The position numbers and the translations under genes were made by a program. Below, in pieces: positions 1-12,230 of a stretch of 64,000 bases of DNA. Position 1 is the first letter of the stretch. Each line of letters opens with the position of its first letter. The stretch spans positions 130,122,376-130,186,375 of the forward strand of contig JAUPFV010000002.1 of the NCBI GenBank assembly GCA_036936605.1, given 5' to 3'. A model generated the notes under the pieces. That model saw only the letters and a program-made list of their open reading frames with translations. It was not told the DNA's origin and searched no databases. This DNA is from Limnanthes douglasii subsp. nivea (Eukaryota; Streptophyta; Magnoliopsida; Brassicales; Limnanthaceae).

Positions 1-2236
1 TGTTAACAATATAACCGAATGAAGTTTTTAAATATTTTTTATGATTCATAATTACGTGACAAAATTTTGCAACCAAACCCAGAGTATCTTATGATTTATG
101 GTTTATCTAACTTTTTATATGTCAAAATGTCATGTTTTGTTTGTTGTAAATACTACATAATTTTTTTGAGTGTTTTTTCATATTCCATCTCCGGGTAAAT
201 TTACGTATCTACCTAACAACCCGACAACAAGGTAATGTCTGATCTCGTACAAACTTGAGCATACATTAGACTCTTGACGGCTGAAGTATAAAAAATATTT
301 TGAAAACAAATTCAATATCTAGTTTTGTTTTCGAATAATGAATCATATTGAACTTTTCTTCTTTTGCAATTGGGCTTGTTAGTCCATGATGCTGCAAACA
401 TTCGACGGTACCGATGAAGATTTGCACCCGACATACTGACTATGCACTATGTCACGCGTCATCCCATCACCCTTGGTAATTTTGAGGTAAGTGAATGTGT
501 TACTACTTCCATAATTCGGCACTTCTACCGACCTTCTTTCTTGCGTTAAAATATATTATATTACTCTTGTGCCAAAATCAAAAGTAATAGTCTAAAACTG
601 GTTTGACTAAGAATCAATCAACATGTGTTTTTTCCACCATAGTCTCTCCCAACCTAGAAAATAAGTCAAAATTTTTCATAACAGAGATAAAAAAATACTG
701 TAGAATCTCATCCAATCCAAAACATTAAGTCAAATTACCAAAAATACCTAATTTGCTAACATATGTATTAACTATACCCTTGAAACATTAGTCTTTTTCC
801 ACCTGTGGATCTAGAAACATACATGCCATCAATTCCACAAATTTATCCTTACCCACCTGTAATCCAACCATTAGGTGGTCACCCTCTAAAAACGTTTATT
901 AATATTTTTAGTGTGACAAACCTTTTATAGCATAGATCTATTGTTATCAAACCATCATACAACCTCACGTTATCTATGTTATGTCTCGAAATACTCTAAG
1001 GTAATTTTTGATAAAGTTCAATCAATACAAGATGGATAAGTACGTCACAAATGGAATTCTCGAGCATCATACTGAGTAGTTCCAAAACAAGATGCTCCAA
1101 TCTAAAAAAATATGTTATGTTACTTTGTCATATATTTTCTATGATATTTCAAGATAACGGCCTCATCTGGTTTTACCAGACAACCTAAAGATATATACAT
1201 AATATTTAAACGTTATTGACGATATTTTGAGGTCAGTTCATAAACAAAAACAATTATTTTGAGTGACGATGGCTACACCATCAAAGAAAGACATGTAAGA
1301 CACAAAAGTTCGAGATTACACAAAACAGTTCGCCCGAAAAAGAAACAATCTTGATTAATGTCATGAAAGCGTTGCATGTATGGCTTGCAGTCAATGGATT
1401 CTAAATAGGATTTTAGCGGAGGATATTATGAAGAAAAATTCCATAATCATCTACAATTATAAGTGATTCCTTAAAATATTTAGACCTCTCCAAATTAATA
1501 TCGTGACCGAATCACGTAGGGCCATCAAAACGGTTTTCATAATGAATATATTTTATGAATAACTATACATCGATTAGAATCATTAATTGTGCTAAAAATG
1601 TTTGTAGGAAACTCTTTTTCATGTATTTCATAATCCTCTCAAAAAATTCATGTAGAAAATCTTGAATTCCAACACCATGGACAGACTTTAGTGCACCTCT
1701 ATTGTATATCGTACCCAATAATGACTTTGACAAAGACAACCTATGAGAATTTGCCACACCATTGAGGATAAAATAATTATTGTTGCATAATTTGATAGAA
1801 TATGGGTTCGAAGGATCCTGGTCGACACAGTAGTTAGGCCAACATACCTTTCAAAAGAATTTATGGCAAAATGTATGGTGTCGCACTCTTGATGCCATAA
1901 AAAATCATAACTAGATTACATAGACGGACACGCTATTTATTGGTTCATTGAAATTGGAAGTGGTTTTAGGCCAACAAAATCATTGGAAACATGTATAAAT
2001 TATTTTTTATGGTTGTATATGTCAAGGTCTATCAATGCCTCTGATGGATGCTCAATTGTCATATCAGTGTCATTCGTAGCAAAGAAATAGTAACCATAGA
2101 ATACTACTTTGCTTCTCTAGTGCTCAATAAATAGCAATCAACATGTACCTCAATATTTCTAGGCAATATGGATTATCCATAAAAATATTCTCATTTGGTT
2201 GAACCTCATGAAGAGATTAAAAATGTAATGCTATAA
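1..2236. other. AT-rich stretch without a supportable gene
   Basis: No long open frame, RNA gene or clear repeat structure is visible. The stretch lies directly upstream of a decayed Ty3/gypsy pol region in the same orientation, so it may be the eroded gag side of that element. A short translation near 1920-1970 is faintly gag-like, but far too weak to call. Confidence 0.5.
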
Positions 2237-3900
2237 ATGAATAGAATATTTTACATTGGCAGTGACCTACAAGGTAACAACCAAACCAACCTTTTATCAT
2301 TTATATCTATGAATTTGAATGTATTTGCTTGGTCCATACAAGATGGTACTTACGTTCTCGTTGAGGTGATGTGCCAGAAATTTTCAATAGACAACAACTT
2401 TTATCCTATTAAGAAAAAGTATCGTCCATTTGTCTAAGAAAATGACAAAAAAACCATAGTCGAGATGGATCACCTTAGAAAAGTAGGTCATGTCCAAGAA
2501 GATGTATATCCATTCTAGACAACCAATATAATCTTGATCAAATAGAAAAATTATAAATGGTGTATATGTGTGGATGTTACTAATGTCAACAAATCATGTA
2601 TGGAGGATCCACTCACGGTCCATCTAAAACTAATTAGTAGATGTTATCTCGAGCAACCACATGTTATCTTTAATAAATGTATATTACGCCTACAATAAAA
2701 TATCAATACATGTGGATGATTAGGAGCATGCATTTTTAGAAATTATTAAGGTTTCTACTAGTAAATAGCCAATCCATTCTGCCTTAATAACACATGAGTC
2801 ACTTATAAAAGATTGGTAAATAAAGATTTCTTAATCGAGCTCATATAAAACCTACAAGCATAGATTGATGATATGTTGGTCACAAGAAACCATGACGCCG
2901 ATCACCTAGCCGAACTTGCATAAATATTTAAAAAAATTGTGAATTTAAAGTTGAACCTAGAGAAGTGAACGTGTGGTGTCCGATCAAGAAATATTTTGGG
3001 TTACTTGGTCAACGAGAAAGAAACTGAAGCATACTATACAGAACTTTATAACCTGGCGATTATGGAGCATCAATATAATACTAATAGGTCCATATTTTGG
3101 TATGGAAGCTTCTCACACTCAAAAGATTCATTTCTCGATCCTCAGATAAGTGTTTCCGACTATTTTAAATCCTTAAATGTGTCGGTTTTCCTCAATAAGA
3201 TCCTAGCCTTATCAAATTTAGGTGAGTTTTTTTTACTTATATCTAGTTGTATCTGATCACGCGGTTAGCATAGTGTTAGTTTGGGAAGATGGGAATAACG
3301 CGAGATAAATATATCATGTGAGAAAGTCACTCTTAGACGCTAAAACTCACTACTTAGGACAAGAAAAATTAGTCATAGCATTAGTCGTTGCAGCGAGAAA
3401 GATGAGGTCATATTTTCAGATACATACTTATTTTCCAAACCTATTTTCCTCTTAAACATATAATGCATACACCATATATATATATTTGTGTGTATGTGTG
3501 TGTGTGTGGTAGACTTACAAGATGGTCAATATAACTTGGGGATTTTGATGTCAAATTTGAAGCACACACTTCCATCAAAGCTCAAATGCTAATAGACTTC
3601 TTAAGAAAATTTGATTCATAAAAATATTTACCTTCGTCTGATAACCTTAAACCAACATAGGTGGTATGGATGGATGGTAGCTCTAAATAATTGGGCGCTG
3701 GAGCAGGAATACAATATATCTATCATTCAAGAGAACATAGTGAATCAAGTTATAAAGTTTGGTTTCACCACTTCTAATAATGATGATTTTTATAAGGAAA
3801 CCATAACGAGATTATAACTCGCATGTATATGTGGAGGACAGCGAGTGAAGCCCTTCAAAAAACTGACAGCTTGTTCTCAATCATTGTTTGGGTAAATCTA
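2237..3900 (+). pseudogene. Decayed Ty3/gypsy pol (reverse transcriptase and RNase H remnants)
   Basis: Conserved pieces of a gypsy polyprotein appear in the expected order on the plus strand, with many stops and frame changes. The entry to reverse transcriptase lies at about 2305-2437 (NVFAWS, then IDNNFYPIKKKYRPF). A fingers/palm piece follows at about 2490-2620 (YKWCICVDVTNVNKSC). An altered catalytic box is near 2864-2881 (IDDMLV in place of the usual YVDDMLV). A thumb-side piece GYLVNEKETEA starts at 2999. RNase H pieces follow at about 3340-3430 (LGQEKLVIALVVAARKM), 3660-3710 (WMDGSSK, GAGAG) and 3770-3890. The tandem GAGAG-type RNase H suggests a Tat/Athila-like lineage, which is inference. 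No LTR could be paired with it. The copy is not functional. Confidence 0.8.
3473..3509. repeat. (TA)n/(TG)n microsatellite
   Basis: A run of TA followed by TG dinucleotides lies inside the decayed gypsy pol, between two RNase H fragments. It is a simple replication-slippage repeat and separates two otherwise collinear coding remnants. Confidence 0.9.
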
Positions 3901-4129
3901 AATAAAAAGGAATAAATCCATCTAATATCTGAGGGAGATTTGTCTTCTTGGAATTTAGTTTAAGTAGGTTGTGTACGAACACTTACCACGGGTTGAGAAC
4001 ATGATAGTAGATGCACTTGCTTTTTAAGATTGTGACAATTGATCATCATGCGTGGTCCATTATAATAACACATAAGAGAAAAAACATCTCGTACAAACAA
4101 ACTGTCTATATTAGCGAATATGGGTACCG

Positions 4130-4300
4130 CATATTCCACCTCTGTATATAAGTAAGAGCATACCTTACCTAGTATGAGGCCTTTTGGAAGTTGACCAAAA
4201 GCAAAGTCGTGCGGGTCTTTGAACGCCAAAGCGGACAATATCATACTAGTGTGGAGATCAGTTTTTTTTACTTATATACGAAGGTGGAATATGCGGTACC
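4130..4300 (+). mobile_element. TRIM-type LTR fragment, forward
   Basis: This is a partial LTR of the small element family seen again at 9203-9920. It shows TATATAAGTAAGA, then AGGCCTTTTGGAAG, CCAAAAGCAAAG and GCGGACAATATCATACTA in the family order. It ends in a short palindromic tail (GAATATGCGGTACCC). It abuts an inverted copy of the same family at 4302. Confidence 0.7.
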
Positions 4301-4301
4301 C

Positions 4302-4860
4302 TTGGTCCACTTCCAAAAGGCCTCATACTAGTTAAGGTATGTTCTTACTTATATACCATTAATCCTTCCCATGTTTAACCGATGTGGGATGTGGGACTTT
4401 GGTCGCCTCCCTAACAAATCCTCCTCTCGAACAAAGTACCACTCTAGCCTCCTCTCAATTACTTCATTCGTCCACTCTAATCAGGTTGGGGCTACCTGAC
4501 GTCTAGAGGCACTACAGATGTTACTGCTCGCCTCCTATTAGACCATCATTGTCTTGTTCCTTAGTGTCACTCCAATCAAGCCACACTGCTTGATGAGCCA
4601 TAAGCACTCCGAACTAGGATCTCTGGAGCAGATCACCTTGAGCATGGCTACTGGTTCATCATGTTCGACCTCCGAGAATTTCACCACCATCGTGTTTCGT
4701 TTGGGTCTGACTCTGATACCATTTGTTAGGTATATGGGTATCGTATATTCTGTCTCCGTATATAAGTAAGAACAACCGATCTCTACACTAGTATGATATT
4801 GTCCGCTTTGGCCCCGAAAGTCCGCACAACTTTGCTTTTGGTCCACTTCTAAAAGGCCTC
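4302..4860 (-). mobile_element. TRIM-type element, reverse orientation (LTR, internal region, LTR)
   Basis: Read on the minus strand, the 5' LTR runs from about 4860 to 4724. A tRNA-Met-type primer site (TGGTATCAGAGT) follows at about 4722-4710, then a noncoding internal region, a purine tract (TCGAGAGGAGGATT) at about 4430-4417, and a 3' LTR starting TGTTAG at 4416 and running to 4302. LTR ends are TGTTAGG and CCTAACA. There is no coding capacity, and the size is that of a terminal-repeat retrotransposon in miniature, which is mobilised by enzymes from other elements. The 3' LTR is truncated at the junction with the forward fragment. Confidence 0.75.
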
Positions 4861-4945
4861 AGACTAGTGTGGAAATGGGTTGTTCTTACTTATATACGGA
4901 GACGGAATATGAGGTACCCATATTCCCAAAAAATGGTATCAGAGC
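4861..4945 (+). mobile_element. TRIM LTR 3' end and primer site, inverted against its neighbour
   Basis: The 3' part of an LTR lies in forward orientation, followed by TGGTATCAGAGC at 4934-4945. The segment 4882-4914 is an almost perfect reverse complement of 4747-4779. Two LTR ends therefore face each other, with their primer sites pointing outwards. Confidence 0.75.
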
Positions 4946-4960
4946 GCCAGGCCCAAACGA

Positions 4961-7900
4961 AACGGGATGGTGGTGAAATTCTCAGAGGTCGAACACGAAG
5001 AAGTTAGACGTCATGCTCAATATGATATGCTCTAGAGATCATGGTGGTGAAACTTGTATGAGAGCCTATGGGCTCTTGCATTTACCTTCCACCTTTAAAA
5101 TTGATCACTTTACCATACATGAATTATTGATCTACATAGGATCTTTTTCTCATTGTTGTGCACAAGTATGTAAAAATATATAAAACAACTTAAACAAACT
5201 TGTAGCATATTATATATCTAAGATCGGTTGAACCATACAATACTTTGTTTTTTCTTCCAAAATCCACCGAAAGGTGGGGGGGATAGCTTAATCCATTGAA
5301 CCTTTGAGAGTGAAAGAGAAAAAATTATATATTTACTCGAAGTTGCAAACAAAAAAGACTTTATCGAAAGTCGTTCATACTCTGGATCATTAATCGCGCA
5401 CTAGAATTCGAAGATTGCCTTGCGGGACTCAAAATAATGGATAACTAATTACTGAAGCTAAAGTTAAATTCTAACTATTCTTAAATAATGAAAACAAAAT
5501 TTTAGAAATAAAAATAAAATATTGCATAAAAATATATGGTTAACTTTCATCTTCCATATCCCCCGCCTTTGTTTTGGTTGGGGACAACTTTGGCATGTAA
5601 AAAATTTATATCGGGCAACAAATTAAAGAGACATAAGACCAAAACTAATCAAAGTCTAGATTAGAAAAGACTTCGTGATAATTGGCCTCCAAATTTTGGT
5701 TTGTCACCCAGGTCACCATACTTATTCCCGTTACAATAGTTTGGCCTCGTGGATCTGGCGTTCGATTTAAATTTTTCCTAGATGTCATGCAGAGTATCAT
5801 GATTTTAATCCTCCTCATAAAAAAATTCAATCTCAAGAGCTTCATATGAATTATTTTTAGTTCATCGCTAGCCATTGAATCAATTGAATTTTATTTCAAA
5901 CTTGGTCATAAACTTATTCTAACTTCTTCATTTACCTTTGTTTGCACAATTATCTATCTTCAACCTCAACTTTTTTTTTCTTGAGCCTAGGGATAATGTT
6001 CCAAATTCTCCGGCCCCATCTCAAAAAAATGTTTTAAAGTTAGACAATACATAATCATAATTTACCAAGACATTGTACATTATGAAAAAAACATAAATCA
6101 CAGTATGCACAAAAATGATAATATTAATTTATAATAAATAAAGTAAATATACGGAAAAAATTCACTTATATCCAACCTTTATATGTCTCTCAACAACTAT
6201 ATCATTGGTCGGTTAGTAACCATGGTTCGGGTGTAGTCTGAACAAAAAAACTTACTAATAACCTCTCATATTTTCTCGATTGGTAGAGGACATTCGTATG
6301 TGGTAACAACCGTAATCTGTATTCACTTTGTAGTCGTTCTCATAGGTTAGGTCAATGCCACCAAAGTTACAAGTTTGGCTCACATATCTTCAGAGTCAAA
6401 ATAAAGTTGAAACTGAATACCTTTGAACGCAATTTGGATAAATAGGTCTAATACATTCAAAGATCCACTAGTTTCAACTTTCTTCAACCGTTTAAGCATT
6501 GGTCCTACATTGAGGGTCCTATGAATATGTTTTTCTTATTCATGACTTTTGTGCTCTTTTGGAAGCCTCTTCCTCCATTCTTTGGGTCACCTATGCGATG
6601 TATGCCTGCGTGCAATCCATCTTTTATTCTTCTTTTTTATTTTGTGCGTAAGGCCACATTCATCCACCTTCTCTTTTTTCTTCCCGACAACCAGAGTTGT
6701 TTGCTTAGTCTTTTTCTAACTGTCTTCCTAAATAATGACCCCCTTCTAAAAACCTAGTGGAGGAAATTGTGCAACTTTTTTGGCCCTCTTGATACTTCAT
6801 GTGAATAACATGATATGTGTATCTAACGTCTCGCATGTCGATTTAGAAGTATCCACTGGCCAAAACAAATCAAGTTGTATGGAGTTAGCAAAAGCTGGTG
6901 TTGCTTTCCCCATCCTACTATAAATTAGTCTCCAAGAAAAATGTCTTATTTGTTGATATCATCGGGAAACTAACAAAGGAACTCTATAGTAACATACAAA
7001 AACAAATTCTACAAGTTTCACGACATTTCTCATAAAAAACAAATATAGAAATAACTTCTTACTTCGGAAGGACTAGTACCAAGGCGTTGTAAATTGATCA
7101 AGCAGCTCATCAGTCTCTCAGTTTTCGTTTAAGAATACAAATGAACGCTTACATAGTTTTTCAGAATCATAAACTTTAGTGATATATATGTGACAGTTCA
7201 AAAATAAAATATATAAATAATATTTTTTGATATACGGAATAATACTAGTTAAGAAAATAAATTTTTCTATTTTTTAAAGGATATTGTGTCACCCCAAAGG
7301 TCATTAATAAGGCAACCAACAACCTTCACTTATCGAGCGTTACTTAATTGTAACATAAATTGATGAGTGGAAAAAAATTGAATAAGGATATTAAAAAAAA
7401 CTATAACCTCTCACATTCTATGTGGATTTTACGTGTCAAAAATACCTAACGAGACGATAAAAATTTCAAAATTTTAACCCTTTGAAAAAAGGATGGGATC
7501 TAATGTTTCTATCTTAAAACTCATTCGGTTCAAAAATATATAATAATTATTTCTACAAAATGTATAATATATCTATAAGTTTAAATATTAATTATAGTTT
7601 ATAATATATAGTTTGTTATATTTGTTAGATTTTTAAACTATATCATCCCAACGAATTAATCAATGATTAATTAATATTAATATAATATTATTATTGAGCT
7701 ATTTTATATAAATATAGTATAAAATGGATGAAAAAATTATCATGTAATTAGTATCTAATTAATTCATTACTTATATAAATAATAACAGTATATATATTAT
7801 TTAGGTAAATAATTGAAGCATACTAATATATATATATATATTTGTATTGTTATAATAAATTAAATTAGTCAAAAGTTCAGCACGAGACTGATACGGATTT

Positions 7901-9058
7901 GGAATTTTAGAAAGCGGGTAAAAAATGGTTTCTTAAATTTATCTATCATCATCATAAATTTAATAAGTTACGATGTACGGGCAATCATACTCTGATATCA
8001 AACAAATATATAGAAAATATTATTTTATATGCCAACACGTCGGTTAGTGTTTTTTATTTATTTTTGTTAATCGAACTATAACATCAACAAAAATATCAAC
8101 TCGACCTTCATATCCAATAGTGTTTTGCATTACTAGTAAACATAAATTTTGTTCATCATTATATATATTATATTATGATGGTAGAAGAATATCCATTTCG
8201 ATCCGTTATTTGGCTAATACAATAAGGTCCAACCATTTCTATCTCTGTACCTATGTATATTTAGAAACAAAAATCTCGTTAACCTGTGGTAGATTATTTC
8301 ATATGAATTATAAAACAATAGAAATTGGTTTGCATAATCTAAAAATTATCAATCCATACTTAATATGCGTGAAAGACCAATACAGAGATCTAAAAAACAA
8401 GAGATAAATAGATTTGAACATTAAAATGGACACCTTTTGTTGGGTATATGCATCAAAATCCTCTCACACATTTTTGGAAGACTATGGGAGACTCTCCCAG
8501 ATCAGAGAATCAATATTCATGTGACCACTAACATTTTTACTATCGAAATTGTGAGCAATGCACATAATCGTTAGATATGAGAGATTTATATTTGATAAAC
8601 AAATAAAAACACAAAATTTAGCTAAATTGACAATCAACTCGGCACATATAAATATGTCATATAAGTTTTTCTCACTTATTCATTCGGTTAACTAATAAAT
8701 GTTCCATTTCATCTTTGTAAAGTACGGATGAAGTCTATCTAAATCTCAGATCTGAATGTTTGGAAATCACTTATCACTAACAGTTATGAACGTTGAAGCC
8801 AAAACAGGTGCATGGTATGTTATCAAACTTATTATTATTTTATTCAGTAAGTGACACGTGTCAAATGATGTTGCATTTAACTAGTGTGTTTGAATCTTGT
8901 TCTTTAGGCTTAATCATAACCCCGTATGATAATTGTTTATTTTTTTGTGGCGTTTTAAATCTCAAGTGGCTCGGTCACTCATATTTTTCGCTTCCGCCTG
9001 ATTTTGAACCTCAAGTGGTTTGGTCACTCTAAGTATGACACGAATCTTTTATGATATT
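4961..9058. other. Long AT-rich intergenic stretch, no supportable gene
   Basis: About 4 kb with no conserved coding motif on either strand. Short open frames exist, for example 5645-5875 (-) and 6521-6757 (+), but they match nothing I recognise and lack splice-linked neighbours. Runs of A/T and a short (TA)n near 7828-7842 are present. The stretch is probably old, eroded repeat DNA. Confidence 0.5.
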
Positions 9059-9201
9059 ATGCGCCTCCAAGGGGTTCGTTTACTCTACGTTTCGGTTTGG
9101 TTGTGGCAAGAATAGCGTTCCGATTTTTCGATGGTATACTTTGGATTTCGGTTTGTCTGCTTAGTCCTTCTTTCATTTTACAAAATACTAAGAGAGGGCT
9201 A
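9059..9201 (+). repeat. Direct repeat, left copy (flanks TRIM cluster)
   Basis: About 143 bp beginning TATGCGCCTCCAAGGGG and ending ACAAAATACTAAGAGAGGGCT. A diverged copy at 10463-10607 has the same order of blocks (GGTTCGTTTACTCTACGTTT, TTTTTCGAT, ATTTTACAAAA, CTAAGAG). The TRIM cluster sits between the two copies. Confidence 0.75.
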
Positions 9202-9202
9202 T

Positions 9203-9920
9203 TGTTAGGTGCGACCAAAGTCCCACATCCCACATCGGTTAAGCATGGGAAGAAAGATCAGTATATAAGTTAAGAATACATCTCTATTAGTGTGAGGCCT
9301 TTTGGAAGTAGACCAAAAGCAAAGCCGTGCGGGCCAGTGGGCCTAAAGCGGACAATATCACATTATTGTGGAGATCGGAGTATTCTTACTTATATATAAA
9401 AAAACGGAATATACTGACCCAATATTCAGATTCATCTAAAGATGGAGTGCCTGATAGCTCATCAAGCAGGTGGCTTGATCAAGGAGCGGCACATTATGAG
9501 CAGATAGACCCGCCCTAAAGCTCTAGAGTTCAGGTTTCTCTCCACCTGACTAGAGTAGACTGATGGAAGTCAATTGAGAGGAGGCTAGAGTGGTACTTTG
9601 TTCGAGAGGAGGATTGTTAGGTGCGACCAAAGTCCCACATCCCACATCGGTTAAGCATGGGAAGAAAGATCAGTATATAAGTTAAGAATACATCTCTATT
9701 ATTAGTGTAAGGCCTTTTGGAAGTAGACCAAAAGCAAAGCCGTGCGGGCCAGTGGGCCCAAAGCGGACAATATCATACTATTGTGGAGATCGGAGAGTTC
9801 TTACTAATATACAAAAAAAAAACGGAATATACAGACCCAATATCACACTATTGTGGAGATCGGAGAGTTCTTACTAATATACAAAAAAAAACAGAATATA
9901 CAGACCCAATATTCCCTACA
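9203..9920 (+). mobile_element. TRIM element with two LTRs
   Basis: The left LTR runs from 9203 (TGTTAGGTGCGACC) to about 9424. A short noncoding internal region follows, ending in a purine tract (GAGAGGAGGAT), and the right LTR runs from 9615 to 9920. The two LTR starts are 412 bp apart and nearly identical over their first 100 bases. The right LTR carries a tandem duplication of about 70 bp near 9770-9910. Directly after it, at 9923-9934, is TGGTATCAGAGC, the Met-tRNA primer site, so a further internal region begins there. There is no protein-coding capacity. Confidence 0.8.
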
Positions 9921-10218
9921 AATGGTATCAGAGCACCAGGCCCAGACGGAACGCAATGTGGTGGGTTGTGATGTGGGTGAAATTCTCAGATGCGAACATC
10001 ATACCAGAAGCTAGGAGCCATACTCAAGGTGATTGATCTGCTGGATAGATGGAGCGCCAGATGGCTCATCAAGCAGGTGGCTTGACACGGGTAAACCAAA
10101 CTAGGACACACTAGTGATATTATAATAGCAGATCATTCACCTTAAGCACAACTGTTGGTTCATTATGTTTGACATCCTTCAAGAATTCACCCACATCGCA
10201 TTTTGTCTGGGCCTGGAG

Positions 10219-10459
10219 CTCTGATACCACTTATTGGGAATATGGATACCGCATATTCCGTCTCCGTATATAAGTAAGAACAACCGATCTCCACACTAGT
10301 ATGATATTGTTCGCTTTGGTCCCGAAGGACCGCGCGATTTTGCTTTTGATACACTTCCAAAATGTATCATACTAGTTGAGGTATGTTCTTACTCGTATAC
10401 CACTAATCATTCACATATTTAACCGATGTGTGATGTGGGACTTGGGTCGTCACCCTAAC
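10219..10459 (-). mobile_element. TRIM LTR with primer site, reverse orientation
   Basis: On the minus strand a full LTR runs from about 10459 to 10235. It ends in TATTCCCAATAA and is followed by a primer site (TGGTATCAGAGC) at about 10232-10219 and internal sequence back to about 10100. It faces the forward LTR and primer site at 9615-9934, so about 9615-10459 is a large imperfect inverted repeat of one element type. Confidence 0.75.
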
Positions 10460-10462
10460 AAC

Positions 10463-10607
10463 TATGGGCTTTCAAAGGGTTCGTTTACTCTACGTTTGGA
10501 TTTGGTTGTGTTAAGAATCAGTGTTCCGGTTTTTCGATCGTATACTCTGGATTTTAGTTTGTTTGCTTAGTCCATTCATTTTACAAAACACTAAGAGGGG
10601 GCTACAA
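10463..10607 (+). repeat. Direct repeat, right copy
   Basis: Diverged second copy of the block at 9059-9201, starting TATGGGCTTTCAAAGGG and ending CACTAAGAGGGGGCTAC. Together the two copies bracket the TRIM cluster. Confidence 0.75.
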
Positions 10608-12222
10608 TGGGCAAATATAAAGAAAATTTCAATATAAACCTAATTATAACATTTACTTATGATATTTTAGCTGCCGAGATATTAAAAACAGATAAAATAC
10701 TATCCATGTTTGTAGTTTTTTTCCTTCAACAATTTTTTTTAATTTTTTTCTCACAATTTTTTTTCGTCTGAAAGAATTTTAACGAAGAAAAAACTGAAAC
10801 TTCATAATTCTTAAATTTTCAATTATAATTAACTTGATAGCTTGGTTTAAAAAATAATTCATGATTTGGTCATAACTGTTTTTGTCATATTACAAATTCA
10901 AATATATATATATATATATATCGACCCAAACAAAAAAAAAATTGGTTAGGCTATGTTAAAACAAAATTTTAATGTTTCACCTAGAATGTGATGATAGTTT
11001 GACTAATATATTAAATTATGTGAAAAAAAAATATAGTGAATTTTCATCCTGTTTATAAAAGACAAAAATTGCATATATAAATTTTTTTCTCTCACAAAAA
11101 TTCTAGGCTAGTAATCAAGATACATATTGTAGAAGTTAGTATACACGGATTAAAATAGTGAATAGAGTTTTTTATGTGAATATTTAATCAAAATCCATTG
11201 TTCGTGCAGACTTCGAATGTATTCATGATGTCTATAGATTTAAGCAGCATCTTTCATAGTTTAATTTTTTTTCAAACTAACATTCACTCCTATTTTTACT
11301 TTTAACTTATATTTACTAGGTTTAAACCGGAACACGATGCATACACACAATTGATATTATTCACCTATAGGTCCGGTGATAGATCCTAATTACTTATATC
11401 TACCAAAATAAAAACCTATTAACTTGTAAGTCCAACATAATATTTTTAATACAAAAATATCCTCATCTTAAAATGATCTACCTAGTCTATCTCTACCAAA
11501 CACCACCTATCTGTTCTACCCAAAATCCCTAAACCCTCTTTAATCTATCCATATATGGCATTGTATCGGAATCAGATACTGCAATTCTTGTGGCGAAGCA
11601 CCCTAGAATGCCCAGACCTGGAAGCTCGATTATACCATTTCCTCCTGGTTTTGATTCATCCGGGTTGTTCGAAGAAGGAAAGGAAGGGTCCAGGTTTATG
11701 TTTGGTGCTCCTATCCCCAAAATACTATCGAAGTTGGAGGAGATCGCGCGGGTGGTGGTGCACGAAGAACTTACCTAACACGAAGAACTGATTTGAAGGA
11801 TTGTAGAATATGCTACGAGTTTACAATTAAACCCTCGATGTTTTAGGGTTTGGATTGGAAAAAGATGGATGTGGATATTTCTGTCAATAGAAAAAAGATC
11901 GTGTGTTTTGGGGAGATGAAAGAGGAGGATGAGTTTGTGGTGGACAAGGTAAATGAGTAATTTTTTATTTGGGCCGGATCTATTCGTAAATATAATCTGT
12001 GTTTGTATGGCCTCGTAAATCTCAATTAATTTTATACCCGATTGGTAAGTTTCCCTTTTTTTATTTAGTCTTTTTACTCAAAATTTACCAATTTTTGGTT
12101 TATTTGAAATCTATAAATTAATTTTGGTGGTTGGGGTTTTTTTTTCACTACACGGAGGGAATCCGCAGCTGCTATTCAGAGTGCAATACAGGGTAAACCC
12201 TCAGTCTGACGCGAGACTTTTG
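10608..12222. other. Intergenic stretch with a possible coding scrap
   Basis: Mostly AT-rich, with an (AT)n run near 10903-10921. Around 11555-11790 the base composition rises and three overlapping short frames stay open, including a plus-strand frame with PRPGSSIIPFPPGF. I do not recognise a family. It could be a captured exon fragment or chance. Nothing else is supportable. Confidence 0.35.
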
Positions 12223-12230
12223 ATCACAAG

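Noticed and set aside
4130..4945. Cassandra-type TRIM with a 5S rRNA promoter in the LTR
   Set aside because: The LTR lacks the conserved 5S internal control blocks; it is a different TRIM family.
6521..6757. 78-residue hydrophobic plus-strand frame
   Set aside because: No family signature, AT-rich, no neighbouring coding blocks; most likely chance.
11529..11790. Possible small gene with PRPGSSIIPFPPGF
   Set aside because: Three overlapping frames are open, none matches a family I know; kept only as a note on the stretch.
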